A stretch of 64,000 nucleotides of DNA from Pedobacter nutrimenti (GTDB lineage Bacteria; Bacteroidota; Bacteroidia; Sphingobacteriales; Sphingobacteriaceae): contig NZ_QKLU01000004.1 of NCBI RefSeq assembly GCF_003208655.1, positions 682,001 to 746,000 on the forward strand, read 5' to 3'. Within the stretch, counting starts at the first letter, position 1, and the number at the start of each line of letters is the position of its first letter. Positions 26,767-35,676 of the stretch are shown one piece after another. The notes beneath the pieces are model-generated. The model was not told the DNA's origin, made no database searches, and saw only the letters and a program-made list of their open reading frames with translations. The position numbers were made by a program, and so were the translations under genes.

Positions 26767-26934
26767 ATGGCAAAAAAGGTAGTTGCAACCCTTAAAACGG
26801 GTAAAGGAAAAGAGTATTCGAAAGTTATTACAATGACTAAATCGCCTAAAACAGGTGCATATTCTTTCAAAGAAATCATTGTTCACAACGATCACGTTAA
26901 AGATGCTATTACTGCACCTCAAGAAGGTAAGTAA
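26767..26934 (+). CDS. DUF4295 family small basic protein (probable ribosome-associated protein)
   Basis: A 55-residue reading frame, MAKKVVATLKTGKGKEYSKV to PQEGK, lies 38 bp after rpmG. It is very basic and matches the DUF4295 family, found next to rpmG in Bacteroidota. I recall that Bacteroidota ribosome structures revealed an extra large-subunit protein called bL38 that may correspond to this family; this comes from memory and is not certain. Position and charge support a ribosomal role. A terminator follows at 26957. Confidence 0.9.
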   Translation: MAKKVVATLKTGKGKEYSKVITMTKSPKTGAYSFKEIIVHNDHVKDAITAPQEGK

Positions 26935-26956
26935 TCTCAATATTCTATAATATTAG

Positions 26957-26988
26957 AGCCGTCCCTTCATTCTGGGAGGGCTTTTTTT
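26957..26988 (+). terminator. Terminator after the rpmB-rpmG-DUF4295 operon
   Basis: AGCC-G-TCCC pairs with GGGA-G-GGCT (one G/G mismatch) around an 8-nt loop, followed by a run of T. It separates the ribosomal genes from ftsY, 19 bp further on. Confidence 0.7.
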
Positions 26989-27006
26989 GTTTTGTTAAAC
27001 ATTCGT

Positions 27007-27969
27007 ATGGGTCTATTTGATTTTTTCAAGAAAAAAGAAACCGCCCCCGAAGCCCAGGAAGCTTTGGACAGGGGTTTAGAGAAAACTAAAGAAGGTTTTT
27101 TAAGTAAAATCACCAAAGCTGTTGCCGGAAAGTCAACCGTTGATGATGATGTTCTTGACAACCTGGAGGAAGTATTGGTCACTTCTGATGTGGGGGTTTC
27201 CACTACACTAAAAATTATTGACCGTGTCCAGCAGCGTGTTTCAAAAGACAAATACCTTTCTACCTCCGAGCTGAATCATTTGCTCCGGGACGAGATCCAA
27301 TTGCTTCTGGCAGAAAACAACAGCAATGACTTTCGCAAGTTTGAATATGGTGACCATAAACCTTATGTCATTATGGTGGTTGGGGTCAACGGTGTGGGTA
27401 AAACCACGACCATTGGTAAATTGGCCAGTAAACTTAAAAATGAAAACCTTAAAGTCGTGCTGGGTGCTGCAGATACCTTCAGGGCAGCTGCCGTTGAGCA
27501 GATTAAACTATGGGGCGAGCGTGTAGGTGTACGTGTGGTGGCCCAGGCCATGGGTTCGGATCCTGCTTCTGTGGCTTTTGATACCCTGCAGTCTGCGGTG
27601 GCCAACAAAGAAGACGTGGTCATTATAGATACTGCCGGACGTTTGCACAACAAAATCGGCCTGATGAATGAATTGGGGAAAATCAAAAACGTAATGGACA
27701 AAGTTGTTCCGGGCGCCCCTCATGAAATTTTGCTGGTCCTTGACGGATCGACCGGACAAAATGCCTTTGAGCAATGTAAACAATTTACAGAAGCAACAGA
27801 TGTGAATGCCCTGGCCATTACCAAACTGGATGGCACAGCCAAAGGTGGCGTAGTGATCGGGATTTCCGACCAGTTCAAAATTCCCGTAAAATACATCGGT
27901 GTGGGTGAAGGCGTAAATGACCTTCAGTTGTTTGATAAAAAAGCATTCGTAGACAGCTTATTCAAATAA
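27007..27969 (+). CDS. ftsY: Signal recognition particle receptor FtsY
   Basis: GTPase that docks the SRP-ribosome complex at the inner membrane for co-translational insertion. ATG 27007 (MGLFDFFKKK) is preferred to ATG 26992, since FtsY starts of this kind are usual; it gives 320 residues. It has a short acidic/basic A region, the N helical domain (about 20-95) and the G domain with VGVNGVGKTTTIGKLA, DTFRAAAVEQ, IIDTAGRLHNK, TKLDGTAKGG and GVGEGVNDLQ. The lack of a long acidic A domain is typical of Bacteroidota. rimO follows. Confidence 0.97.
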   Translation: MGLFDFFKKKETAPEAQEALDRGLEKTKEGFLSKITKAVAGKSTVDDDVLDNLEEVLVTSDVGVSTTLKIIDRVQQRVSKDKYLSTSELNHLLRDEIQLLLAENNSNDFRKFEYGDHKPYVIMVVGVNGVGKTTTIGKLASKLKNENLKVVLGAADTFRAAAVEQIKLWGERVGVRVVAQAMGSDPASVAFDTLQSAVANKEDVVIIDTAGRLHNKIGLMNELGKIKNVMDKVVPGAPHEILLVLDGSTGQNAFEQCKQFTEATDVNALAITKLDGTAKGGVVIGISDQFKIPVKYIGVGEGVNDLQLFDKKAFVDSLFK

Positions 27970-28025
27970 ACCCCACTCAAAAAATTAATATTGTCCCTTT
28001 GGGGATCCATTTTATATCAAATTCA

Positions 28026-29360
28026 ATGAATACAAAAACCACTTCCAAAATCATTACCGCTAAAAAACCCAAGGTCAACGTCATTACCCTGGGCTGCTCC
28101 AAAAATCTTTATGATTCTGAAGTTTTAATGGGACAGTTGCGCGGAAATCAAATGGATGTGGTACATGAATCTGATAAAGTCAGTAAAGACGATATTGTGG
28201 TGATCAATACCTGCGGTTTTATTGACAATGCCAAACAGGAATCAATAGACACCATTTTACAATACAGCCAGTTAAAGGAACAAGGCAAGGTGGGTAAAGT
28301 GATTGTGACCGGCTGCCTTTCTGAGCGTTATAAACCAGAACTGGAGTCCGAGATCACCAATGTGGATGCCTTTTTCGGGACCAACGACCTTAACAACATC
28401 CTGCACTCGTTGGGTGCCAATTATAAACATGAACTGATTGGAGAAAGATTATTGACAACCCCTTCTCATTTTGCCTATTTTAAAATTGCCGAAGGCTGTA
28501 ACCGTCCCTGCTCCTTTTGTGCCATTCCTTTAATGCGCGGAAAACACGTTTCCCGTGACATGAACGAACTGGTGAACGAAGCAAAAATACTGGCTGCCGG
28601 GGGCACCAAAGAACTTATCCTGATTGCACAGGACCTCACTTATTATGGCCTGGATATTTATGGAAAACGTAACCTTGACGAATTGCTCAGACGTTTATCG
28701 GATGTAAACGGTATAGAATGGATCCGTTTGCAATATGCCTATCCTTCGGGCTTTCCGATGGAAATCCTGGATGCCATGAATGAACGTGAAAACATCTGCA
28801 AATACCTGGATATGCCTTTACAGCACATCACAGACAATATGTTAAAGTCCATGCGCCGGGGAATCACCAAACAAAAGACCATAGATATCGTCAACCAAAT
28901 CCGGGACAAAGTACCAAACATTGCCATGCGCACCACCCTGATTTGTGGTTATCCTGGCGAAACAGAGCAGGATTTTCAGGAAATGTTCGATTGGGTAGAA
29001 GCTACCCGTTTTGACCGTTTAGGCTGTTTTACCTATTCTCACGAAGAAAAAACCCATGCCCACAACCTTGTTGACGATGTACCTGAAGAAGTAAAACAGG
29101 AACGTGTGGATGCCATTATGGAGCTTCAGCAGGGAATTTCATTTGACATCAATCAACATAAGGTAGGCAAAACCTATAAAGTACTCGTGGACAGAAAAGA
29201 AGGTGATTATTTTATTGGACGTACCGAATTCGACTCTCCTGAAGTAGACAATGAGGTTTTAATCGACGCTGCTACGGGTTATGCCGCAAACGGAAGTTTT
29301 GTACAGGTAAAAATTGACCGTGCCGAAGATTTTGATCTGTATGGACAAATTGTAAAATAA
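28026..29360 (+). CDS. rimO: Ribosomal protein S12 methylthiotransferase RimO
   Basis: Radical SAM enzyme that adds a methylthio group to an Asp of ribosomal protein S12. ATG 28026 is preferred to ATG 27999, giving 444 residues. The N-terminal UPF0004 domain has its three cluster cysteines (TLGCSKN, INTCGF, TGCLSER), followed by the radical SAM motif CNRPCSFCAIP and a C-terminal TRAM domain (about 380-444). The sequence RGKHVSR and the overall pattern fit RimO rather than MiaB. It lies in a plus-strand run with ftsY and bshC. Confidence 0.96.
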   Translation: MNTKTTSKIITAKKPKVNVITLGCSKNLYDSEVLMGQLRGNQMDVVHESDKVSKDDIVVINTCGFIDNAKQESIDTILQYSQLKEQGKVGKVIVTGCLSERYKPELESEITNVDAFFGTNDLNNILHSLGANYKHELIGERLLTTPSHFAYFKIAEGCNRPCSFCAIPLMRGKHVSRDMNELVNEAKILAAGGTKELILIAQDLTYYGLDIYGKRNLDELLRRLSDVNGIEWIRLQYAYPSGFPMEILDAMNERENICKYLDMPLQHITDNMLKSMRRGITKQKTIDIVNQIRDKVPNIAMRTTLICGYPGETEQDFQEMFDWVEATRFDRLGCFTYSHEEKTHAHNLVDDVPEEVKQERVDAIMELQQGISFDINQHKVGKTYKVLVDRKEGDYFIGRTEFDSPEVDNEVLIDAATGYAANGSFVQVKIDRAEDFDLYGQIVK

Positions 29361-29406
29361 AAGCACTGCACTGTGAATTATAGTTTAATAACTTAAATTC
29401 GTGCCG

Positions 29407-30996
29407 ATGCTTGCCAAATACATATCTTACCAGGACACCCATTCCTTTTCTTCAGTCGTATTGGATTACGTAGAAGGAAAAAGGGTACTTGATCCTTTTT
29501 ATAGCTTCCGGCCTGATTTGAATGGCTTTGAGCAAGCGCTGAATTCCCGTAAAATGATCGGGGACAGAACTGTACTGCTCCAAGCCCTGGAAAAACAATA
29601 TGCTGGAATGGTGTTGAGCAATCCCCTGAAAACGAACCTCGGGTTGCTGGCAGAGGAAAAAACCTTTACCATTACCACAGGACATCAGCTCAATATTTTT
29701 ACCGGCCCTTTATATTTTATTTATAAGATTGTCACGGCCATTAACCTGGCCAGGGAATTGAAACAACAATTTCCGGATTGTAATTTTGTTCCCGTTTATT
29801 GGATGGCCACTGAAGATCATGATTTTGAAGAGATCAATCACCTCAGGGTAGAAGATAAAATGTTGACCTGGAAAAAACAGGCTTCAGGTGCTACAGGGCG
29901 CTTAAACCCTAAAGACATCACGGAAGTTTTGCAGGCCTACAAAGGCTATCTGGGCATCAGTGAAAACGGGAAAAAACTCTCGGAACTGGTTGACCGGGCT
30001 TACAGTAACCACAGCAACCTCAGCGCAGCGACCCGTGAACTGGTCAATGGCCTTTTCGGTAATGAAGGCTTAATTTGTATCGATGCCGATGACCGCGCAT
30101 TGAAACAGCAGTTTGCAGCCATCATTGCAGCAGATGTTACACAGCAGCATAGTTTCCGGGAAATCAGCCGCAGCAACCAGGCCCTGGAAAATGCCGGCTA
30201 TAAAGCCCAGGTCAATCCAAGGGAAGTGAACTTTTTCTATATGACAGATCAGCTCCGCGAGCGGATCATCTATGAAAACGATACCTATAAAGTACTGAAT
30301 ACAGCACTTACTTTTACCCAGGAGGAGCTGATGCAGGAAATTAAAGATTATCCGGAACGTTTCAGCCCGAATGTAGTCATGCGTCCCCTGTACCAGGAAG
30401 TCATCCTCCCAAATCTGGCTTATATTGGAGGTGGGGCCGAAGTGACCTACTGGCTGCAGCTCAAATCAAATTTTGATCATTATCATGTACCTTATCCGGT
30501 CCTGATGTTGCGCAACTCGGCACTGGTTATTGATGCCCAAAGCGCAAGAAAAATGCACATCCTGGGCATCAGTCATCAAAGTTTGTTTCAGTCCAATGAA
30601 ACTTTAAAAAATGAATGGATCAAGTCGCATGTACACAACCTTGCCCTAAGCCTGGAGGATGAACGCAGGTCTGTGAGCGCCATATTTGACCACATCAAAC
30701 TAGATGCCTTTAAGATTGATAAAACTTTATCCCCTTCTACCGATGCTGCAAAAACCAGGACCCTAAAGCTGATCGACAACCTGGAAAAAAAGATGCTCAG
30801 GGCAGAAAAAAGAAAACATGCGACTTCTTTGAACCAGATCGATGCCCTAAAAAACAAACTTTTCCCTTCCGGTGTATTACAGGAAAGGGTGGTAAATATT
30901 GCCCCTATGTATGTTCTTTATGGCGACGATTTTATTCAATCCCTGTTGAAAAGCTTTAAACCACTGGACCATCAGTTTACCGTGTTTTTTGCCTAA
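29407..30996 (+). CDS. bshC: Bacillithiol biosynthesis cysteine-adding enzyme BshC
   Basis: Putative ligase that adds cysteine to glucosaminyl-malate in bacillithiol synthesis, the low-molecular-weight thiol of Firmicutes and many Bacteroidota. ATG 29407 is chosen over GTG 29401; the protein has 529 residues. Recognisable segments are YISYQDTHSFSS, TITTGHQLNIFTGPLYFIYKI, VYWMATEDHDFEEINH, VMRPLYQEVILPNLAYIGGGAEVTYW and a C-terminal coiled-coil region (about 430-490). bshA and bshB are not in the window. Confidence 0.95.
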   Translation: MLAKYISYQDTHSFSSVVLDYVEGKRVLDPFYSFRPDLNGFEQALNSRKMIGDRTVLLQALEKQYAGMVLSNPLKTNLGLLAEEKTFTITTGHQLNIFTGPLYFIYKIVTAINLARELKQQFPDCNFVPVYWMATEDHDFEEINHLRVEDKMLTWKKQASGATGRLNPKDITEVLQAYKGYLGISENGKKLSELVDRAYSNHSNLSAATRELVNGLFGNEGLICIDADDRALKQQFAAIIAADVTQQHSFREISRSNQALENAGYKAQVNPREVNFFYMTDQLRERIIYENDTYKVLNTALTFTQEELMQEIKDYPERFSPNVVMRPLYQEVILPNLAYIGGGAEVTYWLQLKSNFDHYHVPYPVLMLRNSALVIDAQSARKMHILGISHQSLFQSNETLKNEWIKSHVHNLALSLEDERRSVSAIFDHIKLDAFKIDKTLSPSTDAAKTRTLKLIDNLEKKMLRAEKRKHATSLNQIDALKNKLFPSGVLQERVVNIAPMYVLYGDDFIQSLLKSFKPLDHQFTVFFA

Positions 30997-31008
30997 CAAA
31001 GCCTGTAT

Positions 31009-32094
31009 ATGATTTTTCAAACTTTTACCGAGCAGCAATTACGCAGTTTTACAGAAGCTGTTTTTTTAAAAATGGGTTGCAGTGATACCCATGCCCGTTT
31101 GGCTGCCGATGTATTGCTTAAATCGGACCTTCGTGGAATTGACTCCCATGGTGTAGCGCGTTTAAGCGGCTATGTAAGGCTTTGGGAGAAAAAAAGGATC
31201 AATAGCCGGCCTGACATCAAAATCGTTCACCAAACGGCGACAACCGCCACTGTAGACGGCGATGCCGGACTGGGTCTGGTCGTTGCCCCATTTGCCATGG
31301 AACTGGCCATAGAAAAAGCAAAAGTTTACGGCAGCGGCTGGGTATCTGTACGCAATTCCAACCATTTTGGCATTGCCGGATACCATTCCCTGATGGCAGT
31401 GGAAAATGACATGATCGGCATCAGCATGACCAATGCGAGTCCGCTGGTTGCACCAACCTATTCCAGTGAACGCCTGTTGGGCACCAATCCCATGTGTTAT
31501 GCTTTTCCCGCCGGGGCATATCCTCCTGTTGTGGTCGATATGGCTACTGCAGCGGCAGCAAACGGGAAACTGGAAATTGCTCAGAGAGCAGATTTACCTA
31601 TACCTGAAGGCTGGGTACAAAACAAGCAGGGACACAGTTCTACTAATGCACACGAACTAAAAAATGGCGGTTCTCTATTACCGCTAGGTAGTGATAAGGA
31701 TCATGGAAGCCATAAAGGCTATGGCCTGGGGGCAACAGTAGATATTTTATCCGCGGTACTTTCAGGCGCAAATTATGGCCCCTGGGTCCCTCCCTTTGTT
31801 GCTTTTCTGGAACCGCCTTCGGATCCGGTTGGAGAAGGAATAGGACATTTTCTGGGTGCCATGCGCGTAGATGGTTTCCGTCCGGCAGCAGAATTTAAAA
31901 CCCACCTGGACAACTGGATTGCGCGTTTTAAAAGCTCAGGTACCATAGACCCTTCCAAAAAGGTTATTATTCCGGGTGAACCCGAATACCTGTCTGAGCA
32001 GCAGCGCCGGGAAAAAGGCATTCCTTTAATCGATGCGGTGGTAAAAGACCTGAACGAACTTGCCCAAAAGCTGGGAAGCCACACCCTTTCCTAA
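31009..32094 (+). CDS. Ldh family oxidoreductase (malate/L-lactate dehydrogenase type 2)
   Basis: NAD(P)-dependent 2-hydroxyacid dehydrogenase of the type-2 malate/lactate dehydrogenase fold, 361 residues. Motifs include LKSDLRGIDSHGVARL, WVSVRNSNHFGIAGYHS (catalytic His region), the nucleotide-binding segment around LLGTNPMCYAFP, MATAAAANGKLEIA and HKGYGLG. Substrates in this family range from malate and sulfolactate to ureidoglycolate, and the sequence does not decide. The gene starts 12 bp after bshC and ends at a bidirectional terminator. Confidence 0.92.
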   Translation: MIFQTFTEQQLRSFTEAVFLKMGCSDTHARLAADVLLKSDLRGIDSHGVARLSGYVRLWEKKRINSRPDIKIVHQTATTATVDGDAGLGLVVAPFAMELAIEKAKVYGSGWVSVRNSNHFGIAGYHSLMAVENDMIGISMTNASPLVAPTYSSERLLGTNPMCYAFPAGAYPPVVVDMATAAAANGKLEIAQRADLPIPEGWVQNKQGHSSTNAHELKNGGSLLPLGSDKDHGSHKGYGLGATVDILSAVLSGANYGPWVPPFVAFLEPPSDPVGEGIGHFLGAMRVDGFRPAAEFKTHLDNWIARFKSSGTIDPSKKVIIPGEPEYLSEQQRREKGIPLIDAVVKDLNELAQKLGSHTLS

Positions 32095-32095
32095 A

Positions 32096-32121
32096 AAAAG
32101 GGATTCTAATGAATCCCTTTT
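32096..32121. terminator. Bidirectional terminator between the Ldh-family gene and lepB
   Basis: Perfect 11-bp stem (AAAAGGGATTC / GAATCCCTTTT) with TAAT loop, flanked by A and T runs. It overlaps the lepB stop codon. Confidence 0.8.
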
Positions 32122-33305
32122 AATAACCTGCTCCATCTGATCTTACTAAAGAAAGAGCCTTTATCGTTATAGCTCATCCAGATGAACAAAGCCTTACCGA
32201 CCACATGGTCCTCCGGAACAAAGCCCCAGAAACGGGAGTCCAGTGAATTGTGCCTGTTATCCCCCTGCATCCAGTAATAATCCATTTTAAAGGTATAACT
32301 GTCTGCTTTCTGACCATTGATCATCCAGTCTTTGCCTACTTTTTCAACCTTATTTCCTTCATAGATCCGAATGCTCCTTTCGTACAAAGGCATGGTCACA
32401 CTGTCCAGTTTTACTGTCCAGCCTTTTTTAGGAATGGTAATCGGTCCAAAATTGTCTACATTCCATTTCCTGGCTGGATCATGCGGAAAAACGCCCAGGT
32501 CCTGCTCCCCTTCCGGCTTGGTGTTCTCCTGAACACTTTCTACGAAATCCAGTTTACGGACCTGTTCCATCATTGGTTCTGTACCTGTAAACTCATAGGT
32601 GTTTTGAGAAAGCCCGGTAATATCTGCCTGAAGGTCAAAACCCATGCCTTCAAAAATACTGAAATTGACTTCTGAGGTTTTAAATTTCACCGCATAAGTA
32701 ATCTGTCCGGTACTTTTCAGTTTCTCCGGTTTTCCATTTACCGATACCAGTCCGTTTTTCATACTGACCACATCACCGGCAATGCCAATACAACGCTTGA
32801 TGTAATTTTCTCTTTTATCGACGGGTCTGCTCACAATGGTAAACTGGCTGTTTACCGCTTTCCAACCTAAAGACCTCACCATTTCATAATAATTATGGTC
32901 CTGTTGCTCCAGGGCTACTGTATCGCCCTCGGGAAAGTTAAAAACCACCACATCATTTCTTTTGATATTGGTTAAGCCAGGTAAACGGCGGTATTTCCAC
33001 TGTACGCCATCCCAATACGCTTTTGTACCTGTTAAAGGCATGGTATGGTGCGCAAAAGGAAAAGCTATAGGTGTCATGGGAATCCTAGCCCCATAATTCA
33101 CTTTACTTACAAACAAAAAGTCGCCAACAAGTAATGACCGTTCCATCGAGCCGGTTGGAATGGTGTAGGCTTCAATAAAAAAGACCCGGATTACAGTGGC
33201 GGCGACAACCGCAAATATAATGGCATCAGTCCATTCCCTGCCTTTGGATTTTTTCTTTTTTGGATTGGCAGTATCCTTATTTTTTTGCCAGAACTTCCAG
33301 TTCAT
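32106..33305 (-). CDS. lepB: Signal peptidase I
   Basis: Membrane-bound serine protease that cleaves signal peptides from exported proteins. One N-terminal membrane segment (about 28-46) is followed by box B with the nucleophile Ser53 (YTIPTGSMERSL), the general-base Lys170 in ENYIKRCIGIAGD, and box E (GDNRHNSLDSRFWGFVPEDHVVGKA). At 399 residues it is longer than E. coli LepB, with an insert between box D and box E, as is usual in Bacteroidota. It lies 8 bp after dapB in a minus-strand run parA-parB-DUF5683-dapB-lepB. Confidence 0.97.
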   Translation of the reverse strand: MNWKFWQKNKDTANPKKKKSKGREWTDAIIFAVVAATVIRVFFIEAYTIPTGSMERSLLVGDFLFVSKVNYGARIPMTPIAFPFAHHTMPLTGTKAYWDGVQWKYRRLPGLTNIKRNDVVVFNFPEGDTVALEQQDHNYYEMVRSLGWKAVNSQFTIVSRPVDKRENYIKRCIGIAGDVVSMKNGLVSVNGKPEKLKSTGQITYAVKFKTSEVNFSIFEGMGFDLQADITGLSQNTYEFTGTEPMMEQVRKLDFVESVQENTKPEGEQDLGVFPHDPARKWNVDNFGPITIPKKGWTVKLDSVTMPLYERSIRIYEGNKVEKVGKDWMINGQKADSYTFKMDYYWMQGDNRHNSLDSRFWGFVPEDHVVGKALFIWMSYNDKGSFFSKIRWSRLLKGIH

Positions 33306-33313
33306 ATTTTGTT

Positions 33314-34054
33314 TTATTTAAAATTAAATATATCGGCAATATTGTAAAAGCCTTGTTTATTTTGCAGCCATTCTGCCGCAACTACTGCACCCAGAGCAAA
33401 ACCAGCCCTACTGTGGGCCGTATGTTTCAGTTCAATATCATCCACTTCGGAGCTGTAAATTACCGTATGTGTGCCAGGTACATTTTCTACCCGCTGCGAG
33501 GTGATCAGCAACTGGTCATTTTTCAATACCTGTTCAAATGGAGTTCCTTCCAATTCATTTACCCATTCTTTTTTATTGTCCAGGTTTTCAATAATTTCCT
33601 CGGCCAGGGTCATGGCCGTACCGCTTGGGGCATCCAGTTTCTGGGTATGGTGGATCTCTTCCACCTGTACATCATAATCCGGAAAATTATTCATCAAACG
33701 GGCCATTACTTCATTAATGTGAAAAAACAAATTGACACCTATGCTGAAATTCGACCCGTAAAGCAGGGTATTGTTACGGTTCAGACAATCATTTTTTACT
33801 TCCTGCAGCTGTCCATACCAGCCGGTTGTTCCCACAACGACGGGTAAATTCGCATCAAAACAGGCGTAAATGTTACTTAAAGCAGCATCGGGCGCACTGA
33901 AGTCTATAGCCATATCGGCTTTTCTCAGGTTTGCCGTATTCAGCTCCTGCTGATTGTCAATGTTTATTTTTAATACAATTTCATGGCCTCTTTCTAGTGC
34001 AAAACGCTCTATGATCTGACCCATTTTACCATAACCAAGCAGGGCTATTTTCAT
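33314..34054 (-). CDS. dapB: 4-hydroxy-tetrahydrodipicolinate reductase
   Basis: NAD(P)H-dependent reductase of the lysine and meso-diaminopimelate pathway, which feeds peptidoglycan synthesis. The 246-residue protein has the nucleotide-binding LLGYGKMGQ at the N-terminus, MAIDFSAPDA, the conserved GTTGW, and the catalytic/substrate motif EEIHHTQKLDAPSGTA. Length is typical of the family. The neighbouring lepB and DUF5683 genes form a conserved Bacteroidota order. Confidence 0.97.
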   Translation of the reverse strand: MKIALLGYGKMGQIIERFALERGHEIVLKINIDNQQELNTANLRKADMAIDFSAPDAALSNIYACFDANLPVVVGTTGWYGQLQEVKNDCLNRNNTLLYGSNFSIGVNLFFHINEVMARLMNNFPDYDVQVEEIHHTQKLDAPSGTAMTLAEEIIENLDNKKEWVNELEGTPFEQVLKNDQLLITSQRVENVPGTHTVIYSSEVDDIELKHTAHSRAGFALGAVVAAEWLQNKQGFYNIADIFNFK

Positions 34055-34113
34055 TGTTTTCTATTTCTTTTTTATAATGATACGGTTTTTTAAACCTTAT
34101 GTGCTAATTTCTC

Positions 34114-34752
34114 TTAAAACCTCATGGACAACTTTATGCCCGGACTTACCGCTCCATTATAACCATAAAGCATGTCTTTCTGGATCAGGGTGGGGCTAAT
34201 TTTAAAACCCAGGTCCTGGCCAATATCAAAATATTTGAGCCGGGCATCGACATAAGCCTCAATGATATTGGCCGCATACAGGGCCCCAAAGGAGAAAATG
34301 ATCACCCAGCGGTTACGGGCATAAGTATCTTTTGCCGTAATCAGCCCTGATGTCGGATAAGGGATCAAAGAACCATTCGGATCAGGTACTCCGTTGTGGT
34401 TCACCCGGTACTGCAGTTCAGTCAGGTATTTATGATAGTTATTTGTATTGTCTATATACGAAAGGGCTAGTAATGTCGCTCCGGTATAAATTGCCCCAAC
34501 TTTAATGAGGCGGTATACCGTAACCCCATTGCCGATCTGGCCCAGGCCAGGCACCATTGCAGAACGTAAAGCGGCTTTACGACCTGCTATTTTACCCAGG
34601 TTCACATAAGGTTTGGGTTTGAGGGTATCGGTTCCGGACCTTACAATTTTGGCACTGTCTTTTTTTATTTCAATAGGCTGCTGTGCCTTTAAAGATAAAG
34701 AGGCAAAAAACAACAGGGCTGTTATGACCAACAGGCTTTTAGGCATTACCAA
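34114..34752 (-). CDS. DUF5683 domain-containing membrane protein
   Basis: Predicted exported or membrane protein of 212 residues with an N-terminal signal-like segment (about 5-23, LLVITALLFFASLSLKAQ) and two more hydrophobic segments (about 78-98 and 148-166). The segment AALRSAMVPGLGQIGNG is characteristic of DUF5683. The function is unknown, but the gene is regularly found between parB and dapB in Bacteroidota. It overlaps parB by 7 bp, suggesting translational coupling. Confidence 0.88.
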   Translation of the reverse strand: MVMPKSLLVITALLFFASLSLKAQQPIEIKKDSAKIVRSGTDTLKPKPYVNLGKIAGRKAALRSAMVPGLGQIGNGVTVYRLIKVGAIYTGATLLALSYIDNTNNYHKYLTELQYRVNHNGVPDPNGSLIPYPTSGLITAKDTYARNRWVIIFSFGALYAANIIEAYVDARLKYFDIGQDLGFKISPTLIQKDMLYGYNGAVSPGIKLSMRF

Positions 34753-35666
34753 TCTAATAATTCTAAGATTCTGTTCAGGTCATCATCAGAAACAAAGGGA
34801 ATTTCAATAGCCCCTTTGCCATTTTGTCCAACTTTGAGTTTAACCTTTGTTGCAAACCTGGAAGCCAGGTCTTTTTGAAGTTTCTGATACTCAAAAGAAA
34901 CGCCGGCAGATTGTTTACCTGTTTTAGGCTTCAGCTGCAAGCTGTTGATGCTCCTGACCAGTTCTTCTACCTTACGGACCGAAAGGCCCTTATCCAGAAT
35001 TTCCTGGTGAATAAACAATTGTTTATCTACCCCTTCCACACTGATTAAAGCCCGTGCGTGCCCCATAGAAATTTTCTGGTCACGGATAGAGATCTGTATG
35101 ACAGGGGGAAGTTTCAGTAAACGCAGGTAATTGGTTACCGTTGTCCGGTTTTTTCCAACCCTTTCCCCGAGTTGTTCTTGCTTTAAATTACATTCCTCCA
35201 TCATGCGCTGGAAACTTAAGGCCACTTCTATTGCGTTTAAGTTTTCGCGTTGTATATTCTCGATCAGCGCCATTTCCAGCATCTGCTGGTCATTGGCACT
35301 CCGGATATAGGCTGGTATTCTGCTTAATCCGGCCATTTTGGAAGCGCGAAGTCTTCGTTCCCCGGAAATTAGCTGGTACTGGTTTGCAGCCGTTTTTCTG
35401 ACCGTAATGGGCTGGATCAGGCCTTGTACCTTTATGGATTCGCTCAGTTCATTTAAAGCAACCTGATCAAACTCTGTACGGGGTTGGTAGGGATTGGTTT
35501 CAATCTCATGGATGTTAATTTCCCCTATATTGTTTTCCTGACTTTGTGCAGAACCGGTTTCACTGACCGGATTTATGCTGCTCTTAGGCGGATGGACAGC
35601 ATCTGTATCGTCCAAAAGCGCACTTAATCCTTTACCTAAACCTGTTTTTCGCTGAAAAGACGTCAT
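34746..35666 (-). CDS. parB: Chromosome partitioning protein ParB (Spo0J-like)
   Basis: DNA-binding CTPase that loads at parS sites and spreads, organising origin segregation with ParA. The 306-residue protein has an N-terminal basic start (GLGKGLSALL), the ParB/Srx domain (about 47-140) with NPYQPR and the CTP-binding GERRLRASKMAG, a helix-turn-helix (about 155-185, LKQEQLGERVGKNRTTVTNY) and a C-terminal dimerisation domain. Residues and order are typical of chromosomal ParB. It is 10 bp downstream of parA. No convincing parS was seen in the window. Confidence 0.97.
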   Translation of the reverse strand: MTSFQRKTGLGKGLSALLDDTDAVHPPKSSINPVSETGSAQSQENNIGEINIHEIETNPYQPRTEFDQVALNELSESIKVQGLIQPITVRKTAANQYQLISGERRLRASKMAGLSRIPAYIRSANDQQMLEMALIENIQRENLNAIEVALSFQRMMEECNLKQEQLGERVGKNRTTVTNYLRLLKLPPVIQISIRDQKISMGHARALISVEGVDKQLFIHQEILDKGLSVRKVEELVRSINSLQLKPKTGKQSAGVSFEYQKLQKDLASRFATKVKLKVGQNGKGAIEIPFVSDDDLNRILELLDW

Positions 35667-35676
35667 TAAGTTTTAT

